Below the pieces are notes generated by a model that saw only the letters and a program-made list of their open reading frames with translations, had not been told where the DNA came from and made no database searches. A program made the translations under genes and the position numbers. 64,000 nt of DNA from Spirosomataceae bacterium TFI 002. Its GTDB lineage: Bacteria > Bacteroidota > Bacteroidia > Cytophagales > Spirosomataceae. The stretch's first letter is position 1, and every line of letters starts with the position of its first letter. The stretch spans positions 2,170,001 through 2,234,000 of the forward strand of contig LT907983.1 in assembly GCA_900230115.1 (NCBI GenBank). Direction: 5' to 3'. This document shows positions 1-9,586 of this stretch, in pieces.

Positions 1-1363
1 ATCTTATCAAATACGTTTTTGCCCGTTGAAAATCTTCTTCGCCCAAATAGTGCCAGCCAAGGTTACTTAATACCATCGCATCTTCTGGATACTTTTCTTC
101 TGCAGGCTCAAAAAGAGTTCTGAGGTTTTCCCAATGCCCTACCTGAAAGAAGGTTTTGATTGAAAACAGCAAGATCATTATTCCACTTATTATAACTGCA
201 GACTTTGTTTTCTTGATAAAGTGAAAAATGGCATACGTGATTAAGAACAATGGTCCTATAGAAGATAAGTAATAATAACGATCAGCAACAATTGCACTAC
301 CAACAGGAAGTATTTGCAGTACTGTGGAAATAGCAATTATAAAGAAGGCTACCGCCCACCAAATCTTTTTGTTCTTTAACCCTAACCAAAAAGTAGTCCC
401 TAAAAAAATAAGTAAGCCAAACAGAGAGGCAGTAAAAATAGTTGGAATAAATCCATTCACCCTAGCGGGATAAGGATAGAATGGTAGCAAATCCAAAGGT
501 ATGAGAGACTTAATCCAATAAAAAAGAAAAGAATAAGATACAATTTGCACTCTTTCTCCACCTGAATATGCAGCACTTATAACCGAAGTAGCATCCGCAC
601 CAGCGTCTTTCTGAGCTGTAGTTGCCAACCAAGCAAAAAACAAGGTGATCGCAAAAAATGGCACTTTGTCTAACAGGTTTTTGACACTAAACTTTTTACC
701 CAAAAACCACCAATCAGTAATGACCAATAGTGCAGGCAATACAACTGCCATACCTTTGGAAAGACAAGAAGCCAGAAACAAAAGCAATGAAACAGCATAA
801 AGCATTTTGCTTTTTGATTCGTTGTACCGCAGGTAAAACAAGAAAGAGGCTAACAAAAAGAAGGTGTAAAGTACATCTTTTCGCTCTGCCGCCCAAGCAA
901 CAGATTCTACATGAAGTGGGTGAATGGCAAATAAAATAGCAGTAACAAACGAAATCCAGAACGAAATTTTCAGTCGCGTAAACAATTGAAAAACCAACCA
1001 AGAGTTCGCAATATGGAAAAGAAGGTTATTCAAATGGTACAGCCAAGGCGACTCACCTACAATCAAATATTCAATTGCCAAACTGAGCATTGTAAGTGGA
1101 TGGTAATTACCTACATGAAAACCAGTAAGGAGTTCATTGAGGTTAAAGTTTATTACCGCATCATTCAAAGTGATATAAGGATCATCATCCCAGACTAGTT
1201 CGTTGCCCCAAACTTTAGCATAAAAAACAAAAACAAATGCGGCCAACAACAGAATCACCCATTTGGACTCTAGCGGTTGCAATTCTTGCACTGGAACACT
1301 CTCTACTTGTGTTGGCTGGGTGGCTTGATTCGTTTTTTTTGGGTTCGATTTCCTTTTGGACAT
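1..1363 (-). CDS. TMTC-like polytopic membrane protein with C-terminal TPR, 3' end outside window
   Basis: The reading frame opens with an ATG at 1361-1363 and stays open leftward through base 1 (454 codons), so the gene is cut by the window edge. A basic, Gln/Pro-rich head of about 33 residues is followed by a membrane helix and WDDDPYI (about 58-64). HPLHVESVAWAAERKDVL lies at about 148-165, and SKGMAVVLPALLVITDWW and VADRYYYLSS follow among many hydrophobic segments. These are hallmarks of the TMTC/GT-C-like family. The last 40 visible residues (LSNLGWHYLGEEDFQRAKTYL region) look like the first TPR. The likely role is glycosyl transfer or surface modification at the inner membrane; the substrate is unknown. 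It is divergent from the TPR gene at 1521. Confidence 0.8.
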   Translation of the reverse strand, partial: MSKRKSNPKKTNQATQPTQVESVPVQELQPLESKWVILLLAAFVFVFYAKVWGNELVWDDDPYITLNDAVINFNLNELLTGFHVGNYHPLTMLSLAIEYLIVGESPWLYHLNNLLFHIANSWLVFQLFTRLKISFWISFVTAILFAIHPLHVESVAWAAERKDVLYTFFLLASFLFYLRYNESKSKMLYAVSLLLFLASCLSKGMAVVLPALLVITDWWFLGKKFSVKNLLDKVPFFAITLFFAWLATTAQKDAGADATSVISAAYSGGERVQIVSYSFLFYWIKSLIPLDLLPFYPYPARVNGFIPTIFTASLFGLLIFLGTTFWLGLKNKKIWWAVAFFIIAISTVLQILPVGSAIVADRYYYLSSIGPLFLITYAIFHFIKKTKSAVIISGIMILLFSIKTFFQVGHWENLRTLFEPAEEKYPEDAMVLSNLGWHYLGEEDFQRAKTYLIR

Positions 1364-1415
1364 GCTTTTGAATACTCGTTTGGTCGGATAAAGATATGTT
1401 AATAGTAGATTCCTC

Positions 1416-1423
1416 TATCTTTG
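1416..1423 (+). promoter_or_regulatory. possible -7 box TATCTTTG
   Basis: Matches the Bacteroidota TAnnTTTG -7 consensus in the 157-base divergent gap, 98 bases before the ATG at 1521. No clear -33 TTG is visible at the usual spacing, so this is weak. Confidence 0.25.
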
Positions 1424-1520
1424 TCTTGTAAAATTAAATGTATTTTGGCGTATTGTAACAAAATGAAGAGATTTGCGTTCTGTTTGAGTCTCAAATCAAG
1501 CAATTTTTAGAAAAAAAACA

Positions 1521-3239
1521 ATGAATTTACGCTTTCTTATTGGAGTTTTATTTGCCCTCAATACTTATGGGCAAAACGAACCAATTGCTTTTCCTACCAA
1601 CGGCGAGAAGGATCAAAACGAGCTGAAAGGCGAATCAGTTTTTTTAGACGGGATGAAATTTTACCTTGCCGAAGACTATGAAAGTTCTATCTCAAGTTTC
1701 AAAACGATACTCGAGCGATTTGATGGGGGAGCTGGGGTTTCGCTTATGCTTGCTAAGTCTTACGAAAAGAATAAAGAACTTGACCTTGCGGTAAATACAG
1801 CAAAGAAAGCTTCGGAACAAGACAAGAAAAACGCAGAAATAAAAAGATATTACGCTCAGTTGCAAGTGTCTTCAAAAGATTATAAAGGTGCAATAGATAG
1901 TTACAAAGAGCTTACAAAGTCCAATGCTACAGACATGGATGCGTACATTGGCCTCACAAACGTTTACTTATTACAAAATGATTATTCCAATGCCATAAAG
2001 ACTTATGATGTATTGGAGAAGAACATTGGACTTAGTGAAGAAATCACTCATCAAAAGCAATTGCTTTATTTAAAACTAAATAAAGTGGATGAAGCATTGA
2101 AAGAAGGTGGAAAGCTTATTTCGGCAGAACCTCAAGATCCCACGTACGTTATCCAGCAGGCACAATTAATGCTAAATAACGGAAGGGTGAAAGAAGCTCA
2201 AGAGATGCTTGAAAAGAGCGTAAGCGAACAAGATGGATTTGCCGAAGCTCATGTAATACTTGCCGAAATATATAGAAAGCAAGGTGATATGAAAGCCTGT
2301 AACATAGAGTTATTAGCGGCTTTTGACAATAAAAGTCTTTCAGTTGATACTAAACTCAAAATTCTTGGTAGCTATATGGAGCTGCTAAAAACAAAAAAGT
2401 CAATAGAAGGCATAGATGACCTTATAACTTTAAATCGAAAGTTGATTGAGCTTGATCCTGAAGAAGCAAGAGGATATGTGTTCTTAGGAGATCTTTTGGT
2501 CAAAAAAAATGAACTCAAAGATGCTAGAGAGAGCTATGTAAATTCTACAAAATACGACAAATCTGTATTTAATGTTTGGATGGCGATTATAGAGCTTGAC
2601 AACAAACTAGAAGATACCAAAGCCCTAGTTAAACATGCGACTGAAGCTGCTGACTATTTCCCCAATCAGTCCTACTTTTGGTACAATGCAGGACTAGGAA
2701 ACTACTTATTAAAAGATTACGAAGAAGCTGTTTATCAACTTGATGAGGCTAAGATGCTAGCATTTGACAACCCAGAGTTGTTAAAGAATATTTTAACCCT
2801 ACAAGGTGATTCCTATAACGAAATGAAATCTTATAGGGATAGCGAGAAATCATACGACGAAGCCCTCAAGATTGACCCTTCTTACGCTACTGCTCTAAAC
2901 AACTACAGTTATTTTCTATCCCTTCGTAAGGCTAGCCTATCAAAAGCAAAGGCAATGTCTCAAAAATTGCTTTTAGAAAATCCTGAGAATCCTACTTATA
3001 TGGATACACACGCATGGGTCTTATTTCAACTAGGAGAATATAAGGATGCACAGATAATCCTTGCACAAGCTGTAGCCTTAAGTAACCCCAGCATTTCAGC
3101 GGTAGAGCATTACGGCGACGTTCTTTTTAAACTTGGAAATAAAACTGAAGCATTGGTTTATTGGAAAAGAGCAATTGAAATGGGATCGCAAAACCCTCAA
3201 CTTTCTAAAAAAATAAGCACTGAGCAGTACATTGAATAA
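1521..3239 (+). CDS. exported TPR-repeat protein
   Basis: 572 residues. A short hydrophobic N-terminus ending near TYGQN looks like a Sec signal peptide. The rest is a nearly continuous run of degenerate 34-residue tetratricopeptide repeats (for example DAYIGLTNVYLLQNDYSNAI, then later YKDAQIILAQAVALSNPSIS). The protein is therefore a periplasmic or outer-membrane-associated scaffold with no catalytic motif. It ends 7 bases before a DUF4292 lipoprotein, which overlaps an EnvC-like gene. The TPR/DUF4292/M23-like order is commonly seen in Bacteroidota and points to cell-envelope maintenance, possibly lipoprotein or peptidoglycan handling. The ATG at 1521 is preferred because it starts the signal peptide. 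Confidence 0.85.
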   Translation: MNLRFLIGVLFALNTYGQNEPIAFPTNGEKDQNELKGESVFLDGMKFYLAEDYESSISSFKTILERFDGGAGVSLMLAKSYEKNKELDLAVNTAKKASEQDKKNAEIKRYYAQLQVSSKDYKGAIDSYKELTKSNATDMDAYIGLTNVYLLQNDYSNAIKTYDVLEKNIGLSEEITHQKQLLYLKLNKVDEALKEGGKLISAEPQDPTYVIQQAQLMLNNGRVKEAQEMLEKSVSEQDGFAEAHVILAEIYRKQGDMKACNIELLAAFDNKSLSVDTKLKILGSYMELLKTKKSIEGIDDLITLNRKLIELDPEEARGYVFLGDLLVKKNELKDARESYVNSTKYDKSVFNVWMAIIELDNKLEDTKALVKHATEAADYFPNQSYFWYNAGLGNYLLKDYEEAVYQLDEAKMLAFDNPELLKNILTLQGDSYNEMKSYRDSEKSYDEALKIDPSYATALNNYSYFLSLRKASLSKAKAMSQKLLLENPENPTYMDTHAWVLFQLGEYKDAQIILAQAVALSNPSISAVEHYGDVLFKLGNKTEALVYWKRAIEMGSQNPQLSKKISTEQYIE

Positions 3240-3246
3240 TAACCTA

Positions 3247-4077
3247 ATGTCGATTTCTAAAATTAATATATTGCTCCTCATCTTGATGGTGAGTTTTTCT
3301 TCTTGTAGACGAAATAAAATTCAGAAGACCATTGCTGAGATACAAAAAGATGCCAATGCAGCAAAATCTGATAGTTTAAAGAACAAATCTGAATCCGTAA
3401 AAATTGTCCTTGATATAGATGAATCAGACTTTGACGTTGTAAAACTAAAGTCAAAAGTGGATTTTAAATCACCAATATTTAGTCAATCTTTTCCTGCTAA
3501 TATACATGTAAAGAAAGATAGTGCGATATGGATCTCCGTGGCAGTGGGTATAGAAATAGGAAGAGCTCTAATCACCAGCGATAGCGTAAAAGTGCTGGAT
3601 AGGATAAATAGAAAATACTATGAGCTTGGAATTGCAGAATTGAACAAACAATTTGATTTTGAATTGGACTTTCAGTTACTTCAATCATTGGTGCTCGGTG
3701 ATTTACCTATCGACCGAAGTGAGAATGACTCGCTCGCATACAATAGCCTTTACACCAGCCTATTCCAGAAAAAAGGACGAGTATTTGTCGAAAACCAAGT
3801 AGACAATGTAAATCATAAGCTACTTAATATTCTTGCCAATGATTATGAAAATGGTAACCGACTTGGAATTTCATACTCGCAGTTTATAAATATCGAAAAT
3901 GAACTTGTACCAAGTACAATTTTCACAAAGATAGATAACACAAAAAAGATTGGTGACCCATCCACATTATTGGAAATATACCATAATAAAATAGAGGTAG
4001 GAGATATAAATGTTCGTTTTCCATTCAATGTTCCTCGTTCGTATGAAAAAGGGAATATTCAATTTGAGAAAAAATGA
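3247..4077 (+). CDS. DUF4292 family lipoprotein
   Basis: I start the gene at ATG 3247. The frame is open from a TTG at 3232, but that codon lies inside the upstream gene, and only the ATG places the signal peptide correctly. The N-terminus (LLLILMVSFSSCRR) is a lipoprotein signal with the lipid-modified Cys at residue 20. The mature part (about 255 residues) is hydrophilic and beta-rich. Length and context fit DUF4292, an outer-membrane lipoprotein family that may share a LolA/LolB-like fold. It sits between the TPR gene and the EnvC-like gene and overlaps the latter by ATGA, so translation is probably coupled. The function is inferred only from context. Confidence 0.72.
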   Translation: MSISKINILLLILMVSFSSCRRNKIQKTIAEIQKDANAAKSDSLKNKSESVKIVLDIDESDFDVVKLKSKVDFKSPIFSQSFPANIHVKKDSAIWISVAVGIEIGRALITSDSVKVLDRINRKYYELGIAELNKQFDFELDFQLLQSLVLGDLPIDRSENDSLAYNSLYTSLFQKKGRVFVENQVDNVNHKLLNILANDYENGNRLGISYSQFINIENELVPSTIFTKIDNTKKIGDPSTLLEIYHNKIEVGDINVRFPFNVPRSYEKGNIQFEKK

Positions 4078-5273
4078 TTGTTAAGGGCTTGAAATTTTTC
4101 GCATTACTTACAATACTTACGCTAGTAAGTAGCGAAGCTGTGTGGGCTCAATCAAAGTCACGTGAACAACTAGAAAAGGAGAAAAAGCAGAACCTCATTA
4201 AAATACAAGCTGCTGAAAAAATACTTGCAGTTACTCGTAAAAAGAAGTCAAGTACGATAGGTAAAGTAAAGGCCCTCAATCATCAAATTAATAGCCAAAA
4301 AGGTCAACTGGAGCTATTGGAAGAGGATATTTTGCTTATCGATTTAGAAATTGTAGAACTCGAAAAAGCTAGTGCTGAGCTCGATACTAAACTCCAAACA
4401 CTCAAAGAAGAATATGCAGACATGCTATACTTGGCTTCCAAGTCTTCTTCAAAACTGAATAAACTTAGCTTTTTATTCGCGTCCAACTCCTTCAATGAGC
4501 TTATTATGCGGTATAAGTACCTTGAGCAGTATACCGAAAGCCGAAAAATGCAAGTTCGTCATATCGCAGAAATTACCGCTACACTTAAAACTAGGCAGCA
4601 GGAGTTAATTGGCAAAAAAGGAGAAAAGCGAACTATCATAACCCAAAAGCAAACTGAAAGCTTAAAGCTAGAAAAGCTAAAGAATGAGCAAACGCTAGTT
4701 GTCAACGAGCTTTCGCAGGAAGAAAAGAAAATCAGAAAGGAAATAAATGAGAGCAAGCGAGCACTTAAGCGATTGGATAACCTCATCAATGCAATAGTCT
4801 CACGAAGTATCGCCAAAACTTCTACTGCTAACGAAGCAAGCAATGCAGCCTCTGTTGCATTATCAAGTAGTTTCCAAGGAAATAGAAATAAGCTCCCTTG
4901 GCCTGTAAGTAGTGGTTTTATCTCTGATAAGTTTGGAGTTAAAAACCACCCAGTACTTAAAGGAGTAAGGATAGATAACAATGGTGTTGATATTCAAACA
5001 AGTGCCAATGCCCCAGTAAGCTCTGTTTTTGACGGAATTGTTATGGATATTTCTCAAATACCAGGTCTCAATAATGTAGTTGCAATTCAACATGGCGACT
5101 ACTATACCGTATATGCTAACCTTTCGAGTGTATCCGTACAGATCAATCAGAAAGTGATAGCGAGACAAACTATAGGAGTTGCAGGTCAAAAGGACGGAGT
5201 ATATGAAATCAATTTTCAGGTTTGGAAGAAATTTGATAAGCAAAACCCTGAGCTTTGGTTAAATAGGAAGTAG
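4074..5273 (+). CDS. EnvC-like murein hydrolase activator (degenerate M23/LytM)
   Basis: 399 residues. A signal peptide ending near VWAQS precedes a long charged coiled coil (about 28-250) and a C-terminal LytM-fold domain (about 280-395). The zinc ligands of active M23 peptidases are lost. The HxxxD region reads NNGVDIQT (His replaced by Asn), the YAHLS segment reads YANLS, and the final HLHFE-type motif reads INFQVW. Coiled coil plus inactive LytM is the architecture of EnvC, which activates amidases at the division site rather than cutting peptidoglycan itself. Its start codon overlaps the stop of the DUF4292 gene by 4 bases (ATGA). An active endopeptidase is unlikely given the missing ligands. 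Confidence 0.85.
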   Translation: MIVKGLKFFALLTILTLVSSEAVWAQSKSREQLEKEKKQNLIKIQAAEKILAVTRKKKSSTIGKVKALNHQINSQKGQLELLEEDILLIDLEIVELEKASAELDTKLQTLKEEYADMLYLASKSSSKLNKLSFLFASNSFNELIMRYKYLEQYTESRKMQVRHIAEITATLKTRQQELIGKKGEKRTIITQKQTESLKLEKLKNEQTLVVNELSQEEKKIRKEINESKRALKRLDNLINAIVSRSIAKTSTANEASNAASVALSSSFQGNRNKLPWPVSSGFISDKFGVKNHPVLKGVRIDNNGVDIQTSANAPVSSVFDGIVMDISQIPGLNNVVAIQHGDYYTVYANLSSVSVQINQKVIARQTIGVAGQKDGVYEINFQVWKKFDKQNPELWLNRK

Positions 5274-5289
5274 TTATCCGTCATTTTTA

Positions 5290-5297
5290 TATCTTTG
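5290..5297 (+). promoter_or_regulatory. -7 promoter box TATCTTTG for panB
   Basis: TAnnTTTG match ending 21 bases before the panB ATG, in the 44-base gap after the EnvC-like gene. It suggests panB has its own short-leader promoter. Confidence 0.45.
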
Positions 5298-5317
5298 GAG
5301 AAACTAACCTTTAGACT

Positions 5318-6133
5318 ATGTCCGTACACTCCGATGTAAAAAGAATTACCACTAACACTTTGCGGGCAATGAAAACAGCAGGCAACAAAATAACTTGCCT
5401 GACTGCCTATGACTTTTCCATGGCTACATTGGTAGATGCTGCAGGAATAGAGGTAATTCTTGTTGGTGATTCTGCTTCCAATGTAATGGCTGGGCATGAA
5501 ACTACCCTACCCATCACGCTCGATCAAATGATTTATCATGCTCAATCTGTGGTGAGAGCGGTAAAAAGATCATTGGTGGTTGTTGATCTACCATTTGGAA
5601 GTTATCAAGGAAATAGTGAAGAAGCATTAAGATCCGCCATTAAAATAATGAAGGAATCAGGTGCTCATTCGGTAAAAATGGAAGGTGGTGAAGAGATTGA
5701 GAAATCTATCAAACGAGTGCTGAGTGCTGGTATTCCTGTGATGGGCCACCTTGGGCTTACGCCACAGTCTATTTACAAATTCGGAACTTACACAGTAAGA
5801 GCAAAAGAGGACGAAGAGGCTGATTTATTACGATCTAATGCCAAATTATTGAGCGATTTGGGTTGCTTTGGAGTGGTTTTGGAGAAAATACCTAGAGCTC
5901 TTGCGGCAGAAGTAACTGCCAGTATTCCCATTCCTACGATTGGAATTGGTGCCGGCTCAGCTTGCGACGGACAAATTCTCGTGGTACACGACATGCTTGG
6001 TATCAATAAAGATTTTTCTCCTCGATTTTTACGCCGATATGCTGATCTTCATAAAAGCATGACTGATGCATTCACTGGCTATATAAAAGATGTGAAGTCT
6101 GGTGATTTTCCAAGTGAAAAAGAAAGCTATTAA
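5318..6133 (+). CDS. panB: 3-methyl-2-oxobutanoate hydroxymethyltransferase
   Basis: 271 residues, close to the 264 of E. coli PanB. It transfers a hydroxymethyl group from 5,10-methylenetetrahydrofolate to alpha-ketoisovalerate to make ketopantoate, the first committed step of pantothenate and CoA synthesis, in the cytosol. Visible family motifs are the N-terminal [20 protein letters not shown], then [19 protein letters not shown] with metal and substrate contacts, the SVKMEGG segment, GHLGLTPQS, and [21 protein letters not shown] near the C-terminus. A TATCTTTG box lies just upstream. The ComEC-like gene follows after 3 bases and is probably cotranscribed without a functional link. Confidence 0.96.
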   Translation: MSVHSDVKRITTNTLRAMKTAGNKITCLTAYDFSMATLVDAAGIEVILVGDSASNVMAGHETTLPITLDQMIYHAQSVVRAVKRSLVVVDLPFGSYQGNSEEALRSAIKIMKESGAHSVKMEGGEEIEKSIKRVLSAGIPVMGHLGLTPQSIYKFGTYTVRAKEDEEADLLRSNAKLLSDLGCFGVVLEKIPRALAAEVTASIPIPTIGIGAGSACDGQILVVHDMLGINKDFSPRFLRRYADLHKSMTDAFTGYIKDVKSGDFPSEKESY

Positions 6134-6136
6134 ACT

Positions 6137-8185
6137 ATGTCTCTAAAAAGCTATCCCATATTAAGAATCGTTTTGTTCTTTATAGCGGGTTTGCTTTTGC
6201 CATCTATTGGCTTTAAAACTCTTGCAGTTACAGCTACCATACTTCTATTATTAGGTACTTTAACGTTTTACAAAAAGTGGTTTCCACTTTCTTCTATTGC
6301 TTTATGGTTACTCCTTGTATGTTTTGGAAATGCATATAAAGGCTATGATTCAATTCAAAAAACAGGCTTTACTAATTTTGATAGTTCTCAAGCCTATCTA
6401 GTACAAATAGATAATTCTCCTGAACGCAAGCCAAAATCTTTCAAAGCAACAGGGAAAATCTTATCGATTCTTAAAGACAGTGTATGGCAAGAATCCAAAG
6501 CTAAAACACTTCTATATTTTAATTTAGACAGTGGAATTGAGCCAGAATACGGAGAAACTTATATTGTTCATGGCAAACCCAGAGAAATAGAAGGCCCCAA
6601 AAACCCTGAAGAATTTAATTACAAAGCATTTCAAGCTAAAAAAGGAATTGTAACCCACCACTTTTTGAGAGAAGGCGATGCCGAATTATTGAGCAGCGGT
6701 GGTGGAAACATACTTTTCAAGTTTGCATATAGCCTAAATGATTACGCTCAAGGAGTTTTTGAAAATTTTATTAAAGACCCAGCAAATAAAGCTGTAGCAA
6801 GTGCCATGATTATCGGCATTAAAGATGAGCTTGACAATGACCTCCGTAATTCTTACGCAACTGCTGGAGCCGTCCATATTTTGGCCGTGTCTGGATTACA
6901 TGTTGGAATTTTGTTTCTACTACTCACTTATGTTTTTGGTTGGATTCGTCGCTTCAAGCACGGTGAAATCATTTTTGGGTTTAGTGTAATTGCCATACTT
7001 TGGATTTACGCCCTATTTACTGGTTTATCACCAAGCGTATCTCGAGCTGCATTGATGTTTACGTTTTTCCAGTTTGGTAGTTTATTGAAAAGAGAAAAAA
7101 ACAGCGTTAATACCATTGCTATTTCTGCTTTGATTTTACTGCTTTTTGAACCTAGTTGGCTATATGAAGTTGGTTTTCAGCTTTCTTATCTTGCCATTTT
7201 TGGAATTGTTTACCTATACCCATATTTGAACAAAGTATGGCAGCCCAATAATTATTTATTGCGAAAGCTTTGGCAAATCACCGTTGTTTCTATTTGTGCC
7301 CAGCTATTTACTTTTCCACTCAGTATTTATTACTTCCATCAGTTTCCAAATTACTTCTTACTTACCAATCCCATTGTGACGGTATTGAGTACAGTGATCC
7401 TTTTTGCAGGTATTGTTCTTTTGTTTTTTGCCAAAATTCCAGTACTCGGTGCATTGCTTGCCAAGGTTTTTGACATTTCACTAAGTCTACTTAACTACGC
7501 CGTACGATGGATTGAGGCCTTGCCTGAGTCAAAATCTGAAGGTTTTTCACTAGAAGTGTATGAAGTAATTATGCTTTATGCAATGGTTTTTTGTGCTGTT
7601 CTTTTCTTTCAAAGAAAGCACCCAAGGTACCTTTACTTTACGGCTGGTTTGTTTATTACCCTTTGTAGTTTTTCTATTTTTCAAAAAGTGAATCAAAGCA
7701 AACAACAGCATCTCACTTTTCACTTTATACCAAAAGCCACCGGAATTAGCCTCATTTCAAAGAACAAAGCGACTTTTATAGCGGACGAAAAAACGATCAA
7801 AGACGATAGGGTTTATGGTTTTCATCTCAAAAACTATTACGACAAAATTGGAATTGATAATGTAGATTTTGTAGGGGTGGACGAAGAACAAGGTCAAAAA
7901 ACAATCACTTTCGATGGAGAAAGCATTCTTTGGCTCAGAAAGAAAGACTATGGAACAATATCTGGCGAGTTTGATAAAGTATTGATTTCGTACAATTCGA
8001 TTTATGACATTGAAAAAGCTTTTACGCAGTTCCCAAAAATTATCATTCTAGATGATAGTAATAGCAGTTATTATACCCGCAGGGTAAAAGAGCAATGTGA
8101 AAAACTAGACATCAAAGTCGTAAATCTATACGAGACAGGTGGAGTTGTATTTGAGTCGGACAAAAACATAAGCCTTAACTTTTAG
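6137..8185 (+). CDS. comEC: ComEC/Rec2-family membrane channel protein
   Basis: 682 residues. N-terminal membrane helices and a DUF4131-like soluble segment (about 30-195) precede the polytopic Competence domain (about 225-490), with HILAVSGLHVGILFLLLTY and LFTGLSPSVSRAALMF as its typical landmarks. ComEC forms the inner-membrane channel for single-stranded DNA during natural transformation. The C-terminal soluble part (about 525-682) occupies the place of the metallo-beta-lactamase domain, but I see no HxHxDH metal site, so any nuclease-like function is probably lost or absent. No other competence genes are in view. It starts 3 bases after panB. Confidence 0.87.
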   Translation: MSLKSYPILRIVLFFIAGLLLPSIGFKTLAVTATILLLLGTLTFYKKWFPLSSIALWLLLVCFGNAYKGYDSIQKTGFTNFDSSQAYLVQIDNSPERKPKSFKATGKILSILKDSVWQESKAKTLLYFNLDSGIEPEYGETYIVHGKPREIEGPKNPEEFNYKAFQAKKGIVTHHFLREGDAELLSSGGGNILFKFAYSLNDYAQGVFENFIKDPANKAVASAMIIGIKDELDNDLRNSYATAGAVHILAVSGLHVGILFLLLTYVFGWIRRFKHGEIIFGFSVIAILWIYALFTGLSPSVSRAALMFTFFQFGSLLKREKNSVNTIAISALILLLFEPSWLYEVGFQLSYLAIFGIVYLYPYLNKVWQPNNYLLRKLWQITVVSICAQLFTFPLSIYYFHQFPNYFLLTNPIVTVLSTVILFAGIVLLFFAKIPVLGALLAKVFDISLSLLNYAVRWIEALPESKSEGFSLEVYEVIMLYAMVFCAVLFFQRKHPRYLYFTAGLFITLCSFSIFQKVNQSKQQHLTFHFIPKATGISLISKNKATFIADEKTIKDDRVYGFHLKNYYDKIGIDNVDFVGVDEEQGQKTITFDGESILWLRKKDYGTISGEFDKVLISYNSIYDIEKAFTQFPKIIILDDSNSSYYTRRVKEQCEKLDIKVVNLYETGGVVFESDKNISLNF

Positions 8186-8318
8186 GTCTCTCCAATCTCT
8201 TTCTGACTTTTGATTTGAAAAAATAGGACTTTTCATATAACTAAGCTCTTAGTCAATTGTAAAGCAAAAGGATTCCGATTAGAATTAAAAACGGGTACAA
8301 TTCCACAAAACTTAATTA

Positions 8319-8326
8319 TAACTTTG
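8319..8326 (+). promoter_or_regulatory. -7 promoter box TAACTTTG
   Basis: TAnnTTTG match 58 bases before the MFS gene's ATG. The rest of the 198-base gap 8186-8383 is AT-rich and shows no gene or hairpin. Confidence 0.35.
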
Positions 8327-8383
8327 AATTTACTGTAAAATCAATTTTAGTGCTACTTACAAAATGAATGAAATAGTAAATAA

Positions 8384-9586
8384 ATGGGTTTTGCTTTCGG
8401 AATGAAAAGAGTATTACCCATCATTGTTCTTTCTCAGTTTTTGTGTACCTCCACTTGGTTTACTGGAAGTGTAGTTGCTCCTACATTCATTCAAAACCTT
8501 GGACTAGACTCAAGCTTTTTAGGATGGATGACCTCGGCAGTACAAGGTGGTTTTATAATAGGTACACTCATCTTTGCTTTTTTGGGGTTGGCGGATAAAT
8601 ATTCACCCGTTAGAATTTTCTCTTTGTTCGCAATTCTCGCTGCTGCTTCCAACTTCATGATAACCACTTCAGCCAATATTTATATTGTATTAGCACTAAG
8701 GTTAATAACAGGAATTGCATTAGCAGGTATCTATCCTGTAGGAATGAAAATCGCTGCCGATCACAGTAAACAAGGTTTAGGAAAACTGCTTGGCTGGCTT
8801 GTAGGTGCGTTGGTACTAGGCACAGCTTTTCCGCATGCACTCATTTTACTAGCTCAAAACGTTGACTGGAAGTTGGTTGTTTATGGTAGTTCATTTCTTT
8901 GTTTCATAGGTGCTGTCCTTATGGTATCACTTGTAAAAGATGGGCCGTATAGACAGCAAAGGAGTAATATTGCTAAAAATGCAATTGGGCGAGCTTTTGA
9001 AATTCCTGCTTTTCGTGTTGCAGCTCTTGGATATTTTGGACACATGTGGGAGCTATATGCATTTTGGGCATTTGTACCCTGGATGATTGAATTATTCATC
9101 AATTCACATGGAGCAGCTCCCATTTCGGCTTCATTCATTTGTTTTATGACAATTGCAATTGGAGCAGTCTCTTGTATTATTTTTGGAATTAAGAGCCAGC
9201 ATTTTGCAAAAGATAAGCTTGCATTTGGGGCTTTGGCAGGATCTCTTATCTGCTGTCTTTTATTACCAGTAGTATTCTATATTGGCAACTGGTCACTTTT
9301 CATTTTCTTGTTACTCAGTTGGGGATTTTTGGTTATCCCCGACTCTCCATTGTTCTCTACCTTGGTTGCACAATCTGTTCCTGCCGAGATTAATGGTGCC
9401 TCGCTTATGATTGTAAACTGTATTGGGTTCGCAATTACTATTGTGAGTATTCAAATGCTTTCGCTCCTAAGTACATATGAAAACCCGACAGTAATTTGGC
9501 TACTAGCGATTGGGCCTATTGTGGGTCTTTTAGTTTATAAAGCCAAATCTACTTCCTGGGAACCCACTTCACCTCTTCGGCATTGA
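8384..9586 (+). CDS. major facilitator superfamily transporter
   Basis: 400 residues with about 12 hydrophobic segments. The N-terminal half shows FLGLADKYSPVRIF in the cytoplasmic loop between helices 2 and 3 (the MFS motif A position), followed by LRLITGIALAGIYPVGMKIAADH. It is an inner-membrane secondary transporter or efflux pump; the substrate cannot be read from sequence. ATG 8384 was chosen as the first good start, and an ATG six codons later is also possible. Its last 38 bases overlap the 3' end of the oppositely oriented cobalamin adenosyltransferase gene, so the two C-termini are encoded on opposite strands of the same DNA. Confidence 0.85.
   Translation: MGFAFGMKRVLPIIVLSQFLCTSTWFTGSVVAPTFIQNLGLDSSFLGWMTSAVQGGFIIGTLIFAFLGLADKYSPVRIFSLFAILAAASNFMITTSANIYIVLALRLITGIALAGIYPVGMKIAADHSKQGLGKLLGWLVGALVLGTAFPHALILLAQNVDWKLVVYGSSFLCFIGAVLMVSLVKDGPYRQQRSNIAKNAIGRAFEIPAFRVAALGYFGHMWELYAFWAFVPWMIELFINSHGAAPISASFICFMTIAIGAVSCIIFGIKSQHFAKDKLAFGALAGSLICCLLLPVVFYIGNWSLFIFLLLSWGFLVIPDSPLFSTLVAQSVPAEINGASLMIVNCIGFAITIVSIQMLSLLSTYENPTVIWLLAIGPIVGLLVYKAKSTSWEPTSPLRH

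Noticed and set aside
714-1001. 95-codon minus-strand frame near the left edge
   Set aside because: Out of frame with the TMTC-like gene that reads continuously from 1363 to base 1 with clear family motifs.
4559-4981. 140-codon minus-strand frame
   Set aside because: Lies wholly inside the EnvC-like gene, antisense to a coiled-coil region, with low-complexity Ser/Phe composition.
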